Below, one piece after another: positions 1 through 6,757 of a stretch of DNA of 7,179 nt. The DNA is from Flavobacteriales bacterium. GTDB lineage: Bacteria > Bacteroidota > Bacteroidia > Flavobacteriales_D > Parvicellaceae. The stretch spans positions 1-7,179 of the forward strand of contig JALWSJ010000121.1 of NCBI GenBank assembly GCA_026993705.1. Direction: 5' to 3'. Numbering within the stretch: position 1 is the first letter of the stretch; each line of letters starts with the position of its first letter. The translations under genes were made by a program, and so were the position numbers. A model generated the notes under the pieces. That model was not told the origin of the DNA. It was given only the letters and a program-made list of their open reading frames with translations, and made no database searches.

Positions 1-305
1 ATCAGGGGCTTTCGGGTGGTACCATTTATGCCAAGTATGCCATGGAACTACGCTACCCAATTACTACCGGAGCAGCAGCTACCATATATGTGTTCGCCTT
101 TGGCGAGGCCGGTAATAACTGGGATAACTACCAAACTTTTAGCCCGTTCGATACTTATAAATCAGCTGGTTTAGGTGCCCGCTTGTTTATGCCTGCATTT
201 GGCCTGATTGGGCTTAATTGGGGTTATGGTTTTAACACCCTGCCCGGTGCTGGCGAGCCCAGTGGAATGCAATTTCATTTTACCATTGGCCAGCAATTAC
301 GATAA
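1..305 (+). CDS. bamA: BamA outer-membrane assembly factor, C-terminal end (partial)
   Basis: This is the last 100 codons of a gene that begins outside the window; the frame is open from base 3 to the TAA at 303-305. BamA is the outer-membrane beta-barrel that inserts other barrel proteins. The visible part starts with a GLSGGTIYAKYAMELRYPI-type segment, typical of the last barrel strands in Bacteroidota BamA, and ends in alternating hydrophobic residues (MQFHFTIGQQLR) like a beta-signal. The last residue is Arg rather than the usual aromatic. The next gene starts 9 bases after the stop and encodes an OmpH/Skp chaperone, the usual bamA neighbour. Identification rests on the C-terminal motif plus this context. 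Confidence 0.85.
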   Translation, partial: QGLSGGTIYAKYAMELRYPITTGAAATIYVFAFGEAGNNWDNYQTFSPFDTYKSAGLGARLFMPAFGLIGLNWGYGFNTLPGAGEPSGMQFHFTIGQQLR

Positions 306-314
306 TTCTTTACC

Positions 315-863
315 ATGCGCACACTACTTTCTAAAATTGTTTTTGTTATTTTGGCAGCGTTTTTGTTACCTAATGCGTTGGTAGCTCAAAAATTTGGCTA
401 TGTAAACACTAATTTTATTTTGGATAAAATGCCTGAATATAAAGAAGCCAAGGCCGAAATTGATAAACTGGCTAAAGAATGGCAAACCGAAATACAGCAA
501 ATGCAGCTCGAAATTGACGATATGTACAGCAATTTAAAAGCCGAAGAAGTGCTGCTAACCGTAGAAATGAAAGAGGATAGACAAAAAGAAATTGCTGAAA
601 AGGAAAAGGCTTTAAAAGAATACCAAAAAAAAGTTTTTGGTTTTGAAGGGTTGTTTTTCCTAAAGAAAAAAGAATTGATAAAACCTGTTCAGGATAAAGT
701 TTTTGATGCGGTTGAAAAAGTAGCACACGAGCATAAATTGCAAATTGTGTTTGATAAATCAGGTGAATTGGTAATGATATATACTGACCCAATTCATGAT
801 TATACAGATTTTGTGCTCGAAGAACTAGGGTTAGGCGACCCCAACGATGTATTGGATAATTGA
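315..863 (+). CDS. OmpH/Skp-family periplasmic chaperone (first copy)
   Basis: The gene encodes 182 residues, the usual size for OmpH/Skp proteins. These hold unfolded outer-membrane proteins in the periplasm and deliver them to the BamA complex. A signal peptide is clear: positive N-terminus, hydrophobic core at about 8-20 and a cleavage site after ALVA at residue 24. The mature protein begins QKFGYVNTNFILDKMPEY, the family's N-terminal beta-strand. Residues 45-130 are rich in Lys, Glu and Gln and form the long coiled-coil tentacles, then the chain returns to the beta body (LQIVFDKSGELVMIYTDP). The start lies 9 bases after bamA, so the two are co-transcribed. The C-terminal tail (GLGDPNDVLDN) is acidic. 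Confidence 0.92.
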   Translation: MRTLLSKIVFVILAAFLLPNALVAQKFGYVNTNFILDKMPEYKEAKAEIDKLAKEWQTEIQQMQLEIDDMYSNLKAEEVLLTVEMKEDRQKEIAEKEKALKEYQKKVFGFEGLFFLKKKELIKPVQDKVFDAVEKVAHEHKLQIVFDKSGELVMIYTDPIHDYTDFVLEELGLGDPNDVLDN

Positions 864-884
864 TGTTAATTAAATAAAAACAAA

Positions 885-1424
885 ATGAATAAATTGAAGT
901 ATTTAGTATTGGTAGTAGCCCTAATGGGTAGCTCAATGGTTTTTGCCCAAACTCAAAAAATAGGGCATATGGATATGCAGTATGTGCTAAGTGCCATGCC
1001 CGAAATGAAACAAGTACAATCGCAATTGCAAACCTTGCAAGGTCAATTGGAAAAACAAGCACAAGCCAAACAAAAAGATTTTGAAGAAAAATACAACCGC
1101 TATGTAACCGAAGGAAGCACCATGGCCGAAGCCATTCGTGTGGATTTGGAAAAAGAGTTAGCCCAAATGCAACAAAGTGCCCAGGAGTTTGCCACTAATG
1201 CACAGCAAACCTTGCAACAAAAAGAGCAACAGCTTATGCAACCTCTTTATGATAAGATAGGAAAGGCTATTAACGAAGTAGCTAAAGAAGGTGGTTACTC
1301 ATACATTATTAATGCCGGAGTACCGGGTTTAGATGTGTTGTATTATGCCGACCCGGCCAACGATGCCTCAAATGCCGTACTTATAAAAATGGGTATTGAA
1401 CCTCCGGCTGCCGGAGGCAATTAA
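885..1424 (+). CDS. OmpH/Skp-family periplasmic chaperone (second copy)
   Basis: This 179-residue protein is a diverged paralogue of the preceding gene. It has a signal peptide cleaved after VFA at residue 21, then QTQKIGHMDMQYVLSAMPEM, which aligns with the start of the first copy. A Gln-rich coiled coil covers about residues 38-125, and the closing beta segment (YSYIINAGVPGLDVLYYADP) matches the first copy's end. The coiled coil is much richer in Gln and Ala, where the first copy has Lys and Glu, so the client-binding surfaces probably differ. The gene sits 21 bases after the first copy with no terminator between, and a strong terminator follows, so it ends the bamA-ompH-ompH operon. Tandem ompH genes behind bamA are common in Bacteroidota. 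Confidence 0.92.
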   Translation: MNKLKYLVLVVALMGSSMVFAQTQKIGHMDMQYVLSAMPEMKQVQSQLQTLQGQLEKQAQAKQKDFEEKYNRYVTEGSTMAEAIRVDLEKELAQMQQSAQEFATNAQQTLQQKEQQLMQPLYDKIGKAINEVAKEGGYSYIINAGVPGLDVLYYADPANDASNAVLIKMGIEPPAAGGN

Positions 1425-1445
1425 TGTGTTTAATGTTATATTTCA

Positions 1446-1482
1446 AAAAAAGCCCCTTGGTAACTTACTAAGGGGCTTTTTT
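1446..1482 (+). terminator. Rho-independent terminator of the bamA-ompH operon
   Basis: A 16-bp stem (1446-1461 with 1467-1482; one G-T pair) encloses a five-base loop. Its core is GCCCCTT paired with AAGGGGC, with six A on the left and six T on the right. It begins 21 bases after the second ompH stop. Because A- and T-runs flank both sides it could also work in the other direction, for the convergent gene ending at 1608. Confidence 0.93.
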
Positions 1483-1553
1483 ACAAACCAGATAATAGGC
1501 AGAGGGTTAACATTATAATATGATGTTGTTGAAAGACTGCCTTTAAAACACCC

Positions 1554-1571
1554 GATACGCTATAACGTATC
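1554..1571. other. Small perfect hairpin between convergent genes
   Basis: GATACG (1554-1559) and CGTATC (1566-1571) form a 6-bp stem around a six-base loop. It lies 37 bases past the stop of the minus-strand gene. No T-run follows directly on either strand, so a terminator role is only a guess. Nothing else is apparent in the 125-base gap. Confidence 0.25.
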
Positions 1572-1607
1572 TCTAGTATTCCCATGCCAGATTAGTACTA
1601 ACTATTA

Positions 1608-2183
1608 TTATAAAAATACTGGTTTATCTTTCCACAAATCTTCCAGTGCTACGGGGCCTCCAAAATATTGGTCTTTAAAGTCGTTCATAGCTCCCAGGGT
1701 TTCATTACTAAGCAAGGCCGAAAGTTCGTCCATTACCTGGCCACTTACTACATTGGGCATGGTAGAGGTTACCATCTTATTGCCTCTAAAATGACCGTAA
1801 ATCATGTAATCGCTAAGTTGGCTAACTGGTTGGTTGGTTATGCTGCATTTGGTTAGTACAGTAGCAATGCTTTCGCCTTTTCCTTGCTGAAAAGCCTCCA
1901 TTTTTGCTAAAAAAGCCTCTTGTTGTTGAAAATACTCTGCCATACTTTTTTGTGAAGCCTCCGAAATAGAAGATTGTAAACTATGTGCACATGGGCTGCA
2001 AATGGCATACTCAAATACCACATCGCTTACTTGGTATTCAATGTTATTTTTAAAAGCTTTTTCAATAAAATAATCAGTAGTGCCTAACAACAAATCTAAT
2101 CCACAAACCTTACACGCTGTAAAAGGTTCATGGCTATCGAACGGGTAAAATATGGGAGGTATATCTGATAAATTAGGTTGCAT
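1608..2183 (-). CDS. Conserved hypothetical protein with two CxxC pairs
   Basis: This gene encodes 191 residues with no signal peptide or membrane segment, so it is probably cytosolic. Two cysteine pairs, C24-x2-C27 and C62-x2-C65, are spaced like a split zinc ribbon; C113 stands alone. A Gln/Glu-rich helix probably spans about 70-102, followed by a mixed C-terminal part ending KDKPVFL. I do not recognise the family; the pattern suggests metal binding, but function is unknown. It converges on the bamA-ompH operon. Its base composition resembles the backbone rather than the accessory genes to the right, so I place it outside the cassette array. The chosen ATG lies about 20 bases after a promoter-like -7 element. 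Confidence 0.8.
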   Translation of the reverse strand: MQPNLSDIPPIFYPFDSHEPFTACKVCGLDLLLGTTDYFIEKAFKNNIEYQVSDVVFEYAICSPCAHSLQSSISEASQKSMAEYFQQQEAFLAKMEAFQQGKGESIATVLTKCSITNQPVSQLSDYMIYGHFRGNKMVTSTMPNVVSGQVMDELSALLSNETLGAMNDFKDQYFGGPVALEDLWKDKPVFL

Positions 2184-2203
2184 ACCAAGATTGTATGTTT
2201 ATT

Positions 2204-2211
2204 CAAAAATA
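2204..2211 (-). promoter_or_regulatory. Bacteroidota-type -7 element for the CxxC protein gene
   Basis: On the minus strand these bases read TATTTTTG, matching the TAnnTTTG consensus of Bacteroidota primary-sigma promoters. The element lies 20 bases before the ATG at 2183, which would give a very short leader. I see no good TTTG at the expected -33 position, so the call rests on one box and the spacing. Confidence 0.4.
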
Positions 2212-2364
2212 GGTTAATAGATTGAATATTGTATTTAAATATGAACGAAAAAAATACAATAATAGCCTGCTTATCCATAAAATGGGTAATAGTTTCTTAA
2301 CAAGGAAAATTTAACTTGTAGTATCTATTCTTTTTTATTTTTCTTATTTCTTTTTTTACAACAT

Positions 2365-2928
2365 TTATCGTATTATCCGAAACTTTTTTTCACTTAATTT
2401 CGTTGTGCATTCATCGCAAATAATCGGCTTGTCTAATGAATATACAACATCACTTTTTATCCCATTCATATCATAAATACAACCACGTGTATCATCGTGA
2501 GCAAAATTTGTATTTTCTGATTGTAGTGGCATTCTGTTTCCATATCTCATATAAATCAAAGAGTATGAATACAGCATTCGTAATAACAAGTTTTCAAGAG
2601 GCAGATTTTTATTGCTAATAATTTCTGCCATTTCAAAATATGAAAAAACAACACGGTTATTACTCAATCTACGAGCATAATAATTATCTTCAATTGGCAC
2701 ATAGGTGATACCGATAAATATATCCGCATTAAAGTCATTAGGTAATTCATTTTCTAACAAGTTATCACTGTAACCCCAATTATCAATGTCTGACTTATGG
2801 TTAAAATGATACTCTTCAAAATCATCAACTATTTCGAATAAATCAGATTTCCATTTCGTTATTTATTTTCTATCAAAATCAAATGGAAGAAAACCAATAA
2901 TTCCTAATTTTATTTTAATTTTTTTCAT
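2365..2928 (-). pseudogene. Broken hypothetical gene with one in-frame stop
   Basis: An ATG at 2926-2928 opens a frame that reads 21 residues (MKKIKIKLGIIGFLPFDFDR and a Lys), meets TAA at 2863-2865, then continues without another stop to 2365. Without that stop the product would be 187 residues. Residues on both sides read as coding (ITKWKSDLFEIVDDFEEYHF after the stop), so one nonsense change in a formerly intact gene is likelier than two genes. The C-terminal half has HDDTRGC, DMNGIKSDVVYS and ICDEC, so three cysteines and a histidine may bind a metal. There is no signal peptide. I know no function. The ATG lies 30 bases after the proposed crossover of the attC-like site at 2959-3071, as in a cassette, but no matching site follows its 3' end. 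A shorter product could start at the ATG at 2758-2760, without the first third. Confidence 0.6.
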
Positions 2929-2958
2929 TTATCGTTATTTTCATTATATGCTCGCTAA

Positions 2959-3071
2959 CGCTCCACTAAAATGAGTATGCGTTCCAGTAGATCAAAGCAC
3001 TGAAGTTTCGGTTTCGCATATTCTTTCAAAGAGCTCGGTTCGCATATTCATTTTAGTGTTTGTTGGTAGCC
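2959..3071 (-). other. attC-like site B, behind the peptide/lipoprotein cassette
   Basis: The arms 2964-2981 and 3041-3058 pair over 18 positions: 17 Watson-Crick pairs plus one G-T on the plus strand. The opening box at 3062-3071 (minus GGCTACCAAC) lies one base past the lipoprotein stop codon and matches the cassette's first bases at 4587-4596. The proposed crossover is between G2959 and T2958 in GAGC-G-TTAGCG. Inside the loop, GCATATTC of the right arm recurs near 3016, giving an alternative pairing. Length 113 bases is normal for attC. Confidence 0.7.
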
Positions 3072-3072
3072 G

Positions 3073-4215
3073 TTACTTTGCTTCAAAGTCAAAATATATA
3101 AATTCAATATAGTCGTTTTTTAGTTCTGCATCACGTCTTCTAAAAAACACTTTTCCGTCAAAAACAAAAGCAGTTGGAAATAAATTGAATTTTGGCTTTA
3201 TGCCTTTTTCAACTATTTCAAAATCGCTATTTCGAACAATTATTTCAAATTCAGCATTATCTCCAAAATTATCTTTTTCTAAGTTATACAATTGATAAAC
3301 TAATTCTTTTTTCTCGTCAAATAAGAGTCCCTTAAATCTTGGTGAGGTGTCCATATAAGTTGCTTTTTTCAGAAGGTCATTTGAAGCAGAATTAGATAGC
3401 GGTTTAATCAATTGCTCATCATCATTTTTAGACACTTTTATTGTTGAAGAATTTTTATACGAAAACACAGCATCTGAAAAAGGATAATTGTAATAAATAT
3501 CGGTTCCATTTACTGAAATTACAGGATAAGAATTAAGATCATAATTAGAGTTTTCATTGATATATCTCTTTGGGAAATGCACGTCCATTCCATTGATCTC
3601 GTCTGTGATGTAGTTGTAACTTCCCATAATTGGCTCGTTGTAGAATGAACTTTGAGTCGGAGGGACTTGAAGTCTTACTTTAACAAAAAGTAGCAAAGAA
3701 TCTTTCTTTATTATTGAATTATTTGAAGTTTGCAATAGTTTGTATTTTGTGAAGTCGAAATTATCATACGAAGAATTATTCATGTTTAATTGATTTCTTT
3801 TAACCACATTACCCTTCCAATCAATTATGTATAAGTAGTCATTGGAAATCGTTATTAAAGAATCCTTTCCTATAGCTTGAATCCATCCTAAATTTTGTGT
3901 TGCGTTCGGTCCCTCGTCTTGTAACTTTATATTAAACAAAAATTTATTTTTATTCATTTCAATCACGCTAATTAAGCGCTGAAATGGATCTGATAAGAAT
4001 AAATATGCAGCCGTATCGGTTTTCAATATTGTGGTTGATGTATAGGAGGAAGCAAATATTGAATCAGTTTTGATTTTTAGCGAATCAATCTGAAATGACA
4101 CACTCGTCTTTCCTCTTTCTACAGAGTCACAGCTAATAAATGAAGTAAATAGCAGAACTGAAAAAACAATACCCATACATGTATGGGTATTGTTTAGAAC
4201 ATTTATACTTCTCAT
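3073..4215 (-). CDS. Secreted lipoprotein, DUF4221-like / six-bladed beta-propeller type
   Basis: The 380-residue product has a signal peptide ending in a lipobox-like SFISC (Cys29), so it should be a lipidated envelope protein. The rest is rich in repeated beta-strand segments with features such as LFNIKLQDEGPNATQNLGWI and DYLYIIDWKGNVVKRNQLN. This resembles the Bacteroidota DUF4221/6-bladed beta-propeller lipoproteins in size, lipobox and the EGPN motif; the assignment is from memory. Function is unknown. The ATG overlaps the stop of the upstream peptide gene (ATGA at 4212-4215), suggesting translational coupling. A second ATG at codon 14 would leave a signal peptide lacking basic residues, so I prefer the first. 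A perfect palindrome lies within codons 8-17. The stop TAA sits one base from the attC-like site. Confidence 0.75.
   Translation of the reverse strand: MRSINVLNNTHTCMGIVFSVLLFTSFISCDSVERGKTSVSFQIDSLKIKTDSIFASSYTSTTILKTDTAAYLFLSDPFQRLISVIEMNKNKFLFNIKLQDEGPNATQNLGWIQAIGKDSLITISNDYLYIIDWKGNVVKRNQLNMNNSSYDNFDFTKYKLLQTSNNSIIKKDSLLLFVKVRLQVPPTQSSFYNEPIMGSYNYITDEINGMDVHFPKRYINENSNYDLNSYPVISVNGTDIYYNYPFSDAVFSYKNSSTIKVSKNDDEQLIKPLSNSASNDLLKKATYMDTSPRFKGLLFDEKKELVYQLYNLEKDNFGDNAEFEIIVRNSDFEIVEKGIKPKFNLFPTAFVFDGKVFFRRRDAELKNDYIEFIYFDFEAK
4164..4195 (-). terminator. Perfect 32-bp palindrome with T-run; possible attenuator
   Basis: Bases 4164-4179 are the exact reverse complement of 4180-4195, centred on ACATGT, with the CCCAT/ATGGG block as its GC part. 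On the minus strand it is followed by more T, making a run of six (GTTTTTTC). It therefore looks like an intrinsic terminator for minus-strand transcription, placed inside codons 8-17 of the lipoprotein gene, just after the peptide gene's stop. It could reduce lipoprotein expression relative to the peptide. The low GC content of the stem makes its strength uncertain; a dimeric protein could also bind it. Confidence 0.5.
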
Positions 4216-4421
4216 TGTGCTACCATTATTGCAATGACACTTGGCTCATCAGTACATGATAAAATAGTAATTGAGCTACCAGAAGGGCAATTTGCTTGTA
4301 AATCACTATTATAAGCTAATAAATCTGACATTGAACAAGCATAATAACTTCCTGAGCAAGCTAAGGCAGCAGAAATTGAAACCAATAAGGCTGCTGCAAT
4401 TAAAGTGACTTTCTTATTCAT
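4212..4421 (-). CDS. Small secreted four-cysteine peptide
   Basis: I chose the ATG at 4419-4421 because it gives a 69-residue protein with a textbook signal peptide: MNKK, then a hydrophobic core, then ISAALA. Cleavage would leave about 48 residues starting CSGSYYACSMSD, with Cys at 22, 29, 45 and 56, enough for two disulfide bonds. The same frame stays open upstream to 4700, but a start there would lie inside the preceding attC-like site and would bury the signal peptide. The Ala-Leu-Ala before Cys22 is a poor lipobox, so secretion is likelier than lipidation. The stop overlaps the start of a beta-propeller-like lipoprotein gene. The pairing resembles the NVEALA-type small peptides found beside beta-propeller proteins in Bacteroidota, though the NVEALA motif itself is absent. 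Role unknown. Confidence 0.7.
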   Translation of the reverse strand: MNKKVTLIAAALLVSISAALACSGSYYACSMSDLLAYNSDLQANCPSGSSITILSCTDEPSVIAIMVAQ

Positions 4422-4595
4422 TTTTATAAAATTTATATTCACGCCTACTTTCAAAATTTTAGGTGGCTGTTTCGGCATGTCCCACCTTATATGGTAATCA
4501 TTTTCGTCTTCGGAAAGTATCAGCTCTGATTTTGTTACGTTCCATAAGCTGGGCTGCCTGAACTGAACTTTGCTACTATCACCAATGGCTACCAA
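4422..4595 (-). other. Leader of the peptide/lipoprotein cassette, open in frame
   Basis: The 174 bases between the proposed crossover and the peptide ATG have no stop in the peptide's frame and could encode about 58 residues (for example SKVQFRQPSLWNVTKSELIL). The leader is unusually long compared with the 20-33 bases of the other cassettes. It has no ATG before codon 40 within the cassette; a TTG sits exactly at the boundary. It may be a gene remnant or a regulatory leader. A weak -7-like TAAATTTT lies just before the peptide ATG. Confidence 0.3.
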
Positions 4596-4724
4596 CGTTA
4601 AATTGTATGAGTAGTGGCAGATTGCGTGGCAATTACCTGTCAAACCACTACGCTGTTTGAGCGGGCTAAAAATCTTTAAAGTAAGCACTTTACCTGCCAT
4701 TACTTATACAAAATGTTGCCAACC
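4596..4724 (-). other. attC-like site C, behind the Hint-protein cassette
   Basis: The arms 4603-4620 and 4694-4711 pair at all 18 positions on the plus strand: 16 Watson-Crick and two G-T pairs; on the gene strand the latter two become A-C mismatches. The opening box at 4715-4724 (minus GGTTGGCAAC) is 9 bases past the Hint gene's stop and is the reverse complement of that cassette's first ten bases. The crossover is at G4596. Total length is 129 bases. Confidence 0.75.
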
Positions 4725-4733
4725 GTTTTTATT

Positions 4734-5954
4734 TCAATCGTTTAATTCTTCGACTCCAACAATCAGTCCGTTTGCAATAAAATTATCTCCTGAATTTAGT
4801 TTCGAAATCGTATAAGTTTCTTGTTCTCCTTCTAAAAAATCAATCGAAACCAATTTTTCTGTTCCATTTGCGGTAATAAATAAGTCTCCAATTTTTATTT
4901 TGCTAATATGCTCAAATCCTTTGTATTGTTTTGATTTGTCTGGCTTTAGTGAAGACCAACCTTTTTTGTCAACTTTAAACGGATGGTCTTGAGTTGCAGT
5001 TATTGTCAATCCACTTGCAAATTGGTAAGTTACAAGTCCATGATGAATCACCTTTTCCTTTTTCTCAATCATGGCTGATTTTATCGTTTTAGTATCGAAA
5101 TCCATGTAGGCAACCAAATCACCGATTTTTAAGTCCTCAATATTTTTGGTTGAATTATCAGGTAATTGGATTTTTGTTCCTTTTGCGAAACAATGAACAT
5201 CAAGTCCGTCAAAATAGATTTCTGAAATAACAACGTCATCATATTTCAGTCCTTTGTAAACATCAAGTATTTCAAATTTCAAAGTCCAGTCAGATTTTGT
5301 TTTAAGCACTTCCCAATCCTTTCTGTCACTATTCCCAATTGGCTCAACCTTAAAACTCTGCGAACCTCTAATATCTTTTAGATTCAGAATTGCATAAGGT
5401 TTATCGTCAATGTAAACTTTTAGTTTTTTAACTCGTGAATTGTTTTTCCAAGCTGTCTTGCTTTTTACATATCCATTTACAACGATTATTTCATTAATTC
5501 TCGGTGATGCTCCGCCAAATGTATATAAAAGATATTCTCCAATACCATATCCATCAACACCCTCGACCCATGCAGTTTTATAATTTAAATCATGAGCATT
5601 TTTCGGTTCGTAATTATTATCTCCTTGTGATTTTAAGTAACTTGATGCGGTTACCTCTTTTGGTCCACCTCCACAATACCAGCTGCAACCTCCACCGATA
5701 ATATCCCAATAATCTTCCATTGTCTCGTCAACTTTTGAAAGCGCATCTTTTTCTTGTTGCGATAAATCGTCATATTTTACTCCTTTTGACATTTTATCCC
5801 AAATCTTTTTACAGGCTTCAAGGTTATCATTGAATTCTTTTTCTCCTGCAACACTCAAATCTAATAGTCTTGTCGATGTTGGGTTCATTTCCTTTATCTG
5901 TGAAAATCCAATCTGTGATATTAAAATCAGTCCTACTATTAAAATCTGTTTCAT
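4734..5954 (-). CDS. Secreted discoidin-like binding protein with C-terminal Hint domain
   Basis: The product has 406 residues. A signal peptide (MKQILIVGLILISQIGFSQ) directs export. Residues about 25-85 are a helical linker, then a GGGCSWYCGGGP motif with C90 and C94. Residues about 98-250 look like the discoidin-fold 'NADase-type glycan-binding' domain (ASSYLKSQGDNNYEPKNAHD, then YKTAWVEGVDGYGIGEYLLY). From C255 (HCFAKGTKIQLPDNS) to about 400 is a Hint domain: nucleophile Cys255, the TxxH block T321-H324 (TATQDHPF) and the GDNFIANGLIVGV end. Hint domains drive self-cleavage or splicing through a thioester at the first Cys. The usual terminal His-Asn is replaced by Gly-Val, so N-terminal cleavage without splicing is likelier, as in some bacterial intein-like and hedgehog-type domains. 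The ligand is unknown. The ATG lies 33 bases after the cassette crossover. Confidence 0.82.
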   Translation of the reverse strand: MKQILIVGLILISQIGFSQIKEMNPTSTRLLDLSVAGEKEFNDNLEACKKIWDKMSKGVKYDDLSQQEKDALSKVDETMEDYWDIIGGGCSWYCGGGPKEVTASSYLKSQGDNNYEPKNAHDLNYKTAWVEGVDGYGIGEYLLYTFGGASPRINEIIVVNGYVKSKTAWKNNSRVKKLKVYIDDKPYAILNLKDIRGSQSFKVEPIGNSDRKDWEVLKTKSDWTLKFEILDVYKGLKYDDVVISEIYFDGLDVHCFAKGTKIQLPDNSTKNIEDLKIGDLVAYMDFDTKTIKSAMIEKKEKVIHHGLVTYQFASGLTITATQDHPFKVDKKGWSSLKPDKSKQYKGFEHISKIKIGDLFITANGTEKLVSIDFLEGEQETYTISKLNSGDNFIANGLIVGVEELND

Positions 5955-5987
5955 GTTAGTAATGTCGTTTCTTTAAATGGTTGGCAA

Positions 5988-6178
5988 CGTTTTGACTATA
6001 AGTCCGTAGGGACTAAGTTACGCAAAACCTTTGATAACCCACAAAGGCAGATATTTGATTTGGAACAAATCAAAACACAATACCAACCCAAAGCAAATAT
6101 TTGGCGGACTTTGCAGATTGAGATAAACTTAGCTTTCAGCAAATAAACCCCTATGGCTTATAGTTGGTGTTAGCTGTA
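5988..6178 (-). other. attC-like site D, behind the first complete cassette
   Basis: This 191-base site is the longest of the four. On the plus strand, 5995-6002 pairs with 6157-6164 (8 bp), then 6004-6011 pairs with 6149-6156 (one G-T at 6006/6154), leaving T6003 extruded. CTAAGTT at 6013-6019 pairs with 6126-6132. A perfect 9-bp tip hairpin lies at 6054-6062/6066-6074 around a GAA loop. The opening box 6169-6178 lies 6 bases past the gene's stop and matches 6769-6778. The crossover is at G5988. Confidence 0.72.
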
Positions 6179-6184
6179 GAATGG

Positions 6185-6757
6185 TTATATTTTTATAAGT
6201 TCAGTTCTTAAAACCCGCCTTCTTCCCGCTTCTAATAAAGTGCTTATATAGAAGTCAAGTTGGATTAAGTGTAAATCATTACTATACAAAGGTAAGCGCA
6301 AATAGTATTCAACTCTTTCCTTGGGAGCTAGATCCAAATAATTGACTTTGGCAAAATTTATTATAAACTTAGAAGACTTTTTAACTTGATTATTGATAAC
6401 CAGCGAATCCACGCTATAAGGATAATAGCTATTAGCTGTGAATATTGAGTGCGCTAGTGGGTCTTTCCTAGTATCAAATATCACCTCTCTATCATTAACT
6501 GTTTTATTTATGAAACTAAATGTTTTTTCTACGTCAAATATCGGATTTGAGACCAGTTTAATTGTCTTGCTTTCGTTAGTAATTTTTAATCTAATAGAAA
6601 GATTATAAAACTCGCCTATTTTAACCCTTGTCAAATCCATATTAATTACAAGAGAGTCATAAAATATAGAATCCGTTCCAATTTTGTAAAAATTCTGGCA
6701 AATAGCCACCTTTCCAATGACTAAGAAGAAAATTATTATTACATAAATTTTTCGCAT
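6185..6757 (-). CDS. Secreted hypothetical protein in the first complete cassette
   Basis: I place the start at the ATG at 6755-6757, giving 190 residues with a clean signal peptide: MRK, hydrophobic core to about residue 17, and likely cleavage after AIC at residue 20, before QNFYKIG. A start 51 bases further upstream is open but would lie across the cassette boundary in the preceding attC-like arm, so the shorter form fits better. The mature part is mostly beta-strand-like (FYNLSIRLKITNESKTIKLV; VEYYLRLPLYSNDLHLIQLD) and reads like an immunoglobulin-type fold. It has no cysteine after the signal and no catalytic motif I recognise. Function is unknown. The start lies 20 bases after the crossover, the stop 6 bases before the next site. 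It is probably transcribed from a TATCTTTG element at 6844-6851. Confidence 0.75.
   Translation of the reverse strand: MRKIYVIIIFFLVIGKVAICQNFYKIGTDSIFYDSLVINMDLTRVKIGEFYNLSIRLKITNESKTIKLVSNPIFDVEKTFSFINKTVNDREVIFDTRKDPLAHSIFTANSYYPYSVDSLVINNQVKKSSKFIINFAKVNYLDLAPKERVEYYLRLPLYSNDLHLIQLDFYISTLLEAGRRRVLRTELIKI

Noticed and set aside
472..1062. Minus-strand open frame opposite the two ompH genes
   Set aside because: It spans two clear chaperone genes and the gap between them; its translation is the antisense of their Lys/Glu/Gln-rich coiled coils.
2096..2278. Minus-strand frame overlapping the start of the CxxC protein gene
   Set aside because: It lies in another frame over the AT-rich upstream region and promoter-like element, with no protein-like pattern.
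4422..4700. N-terminal extension of the cysteine peptide gene to 4700
   Set aside because: The start would be in an arm of attC-like site C and would place a complete signal peptide in the middle of the protein.
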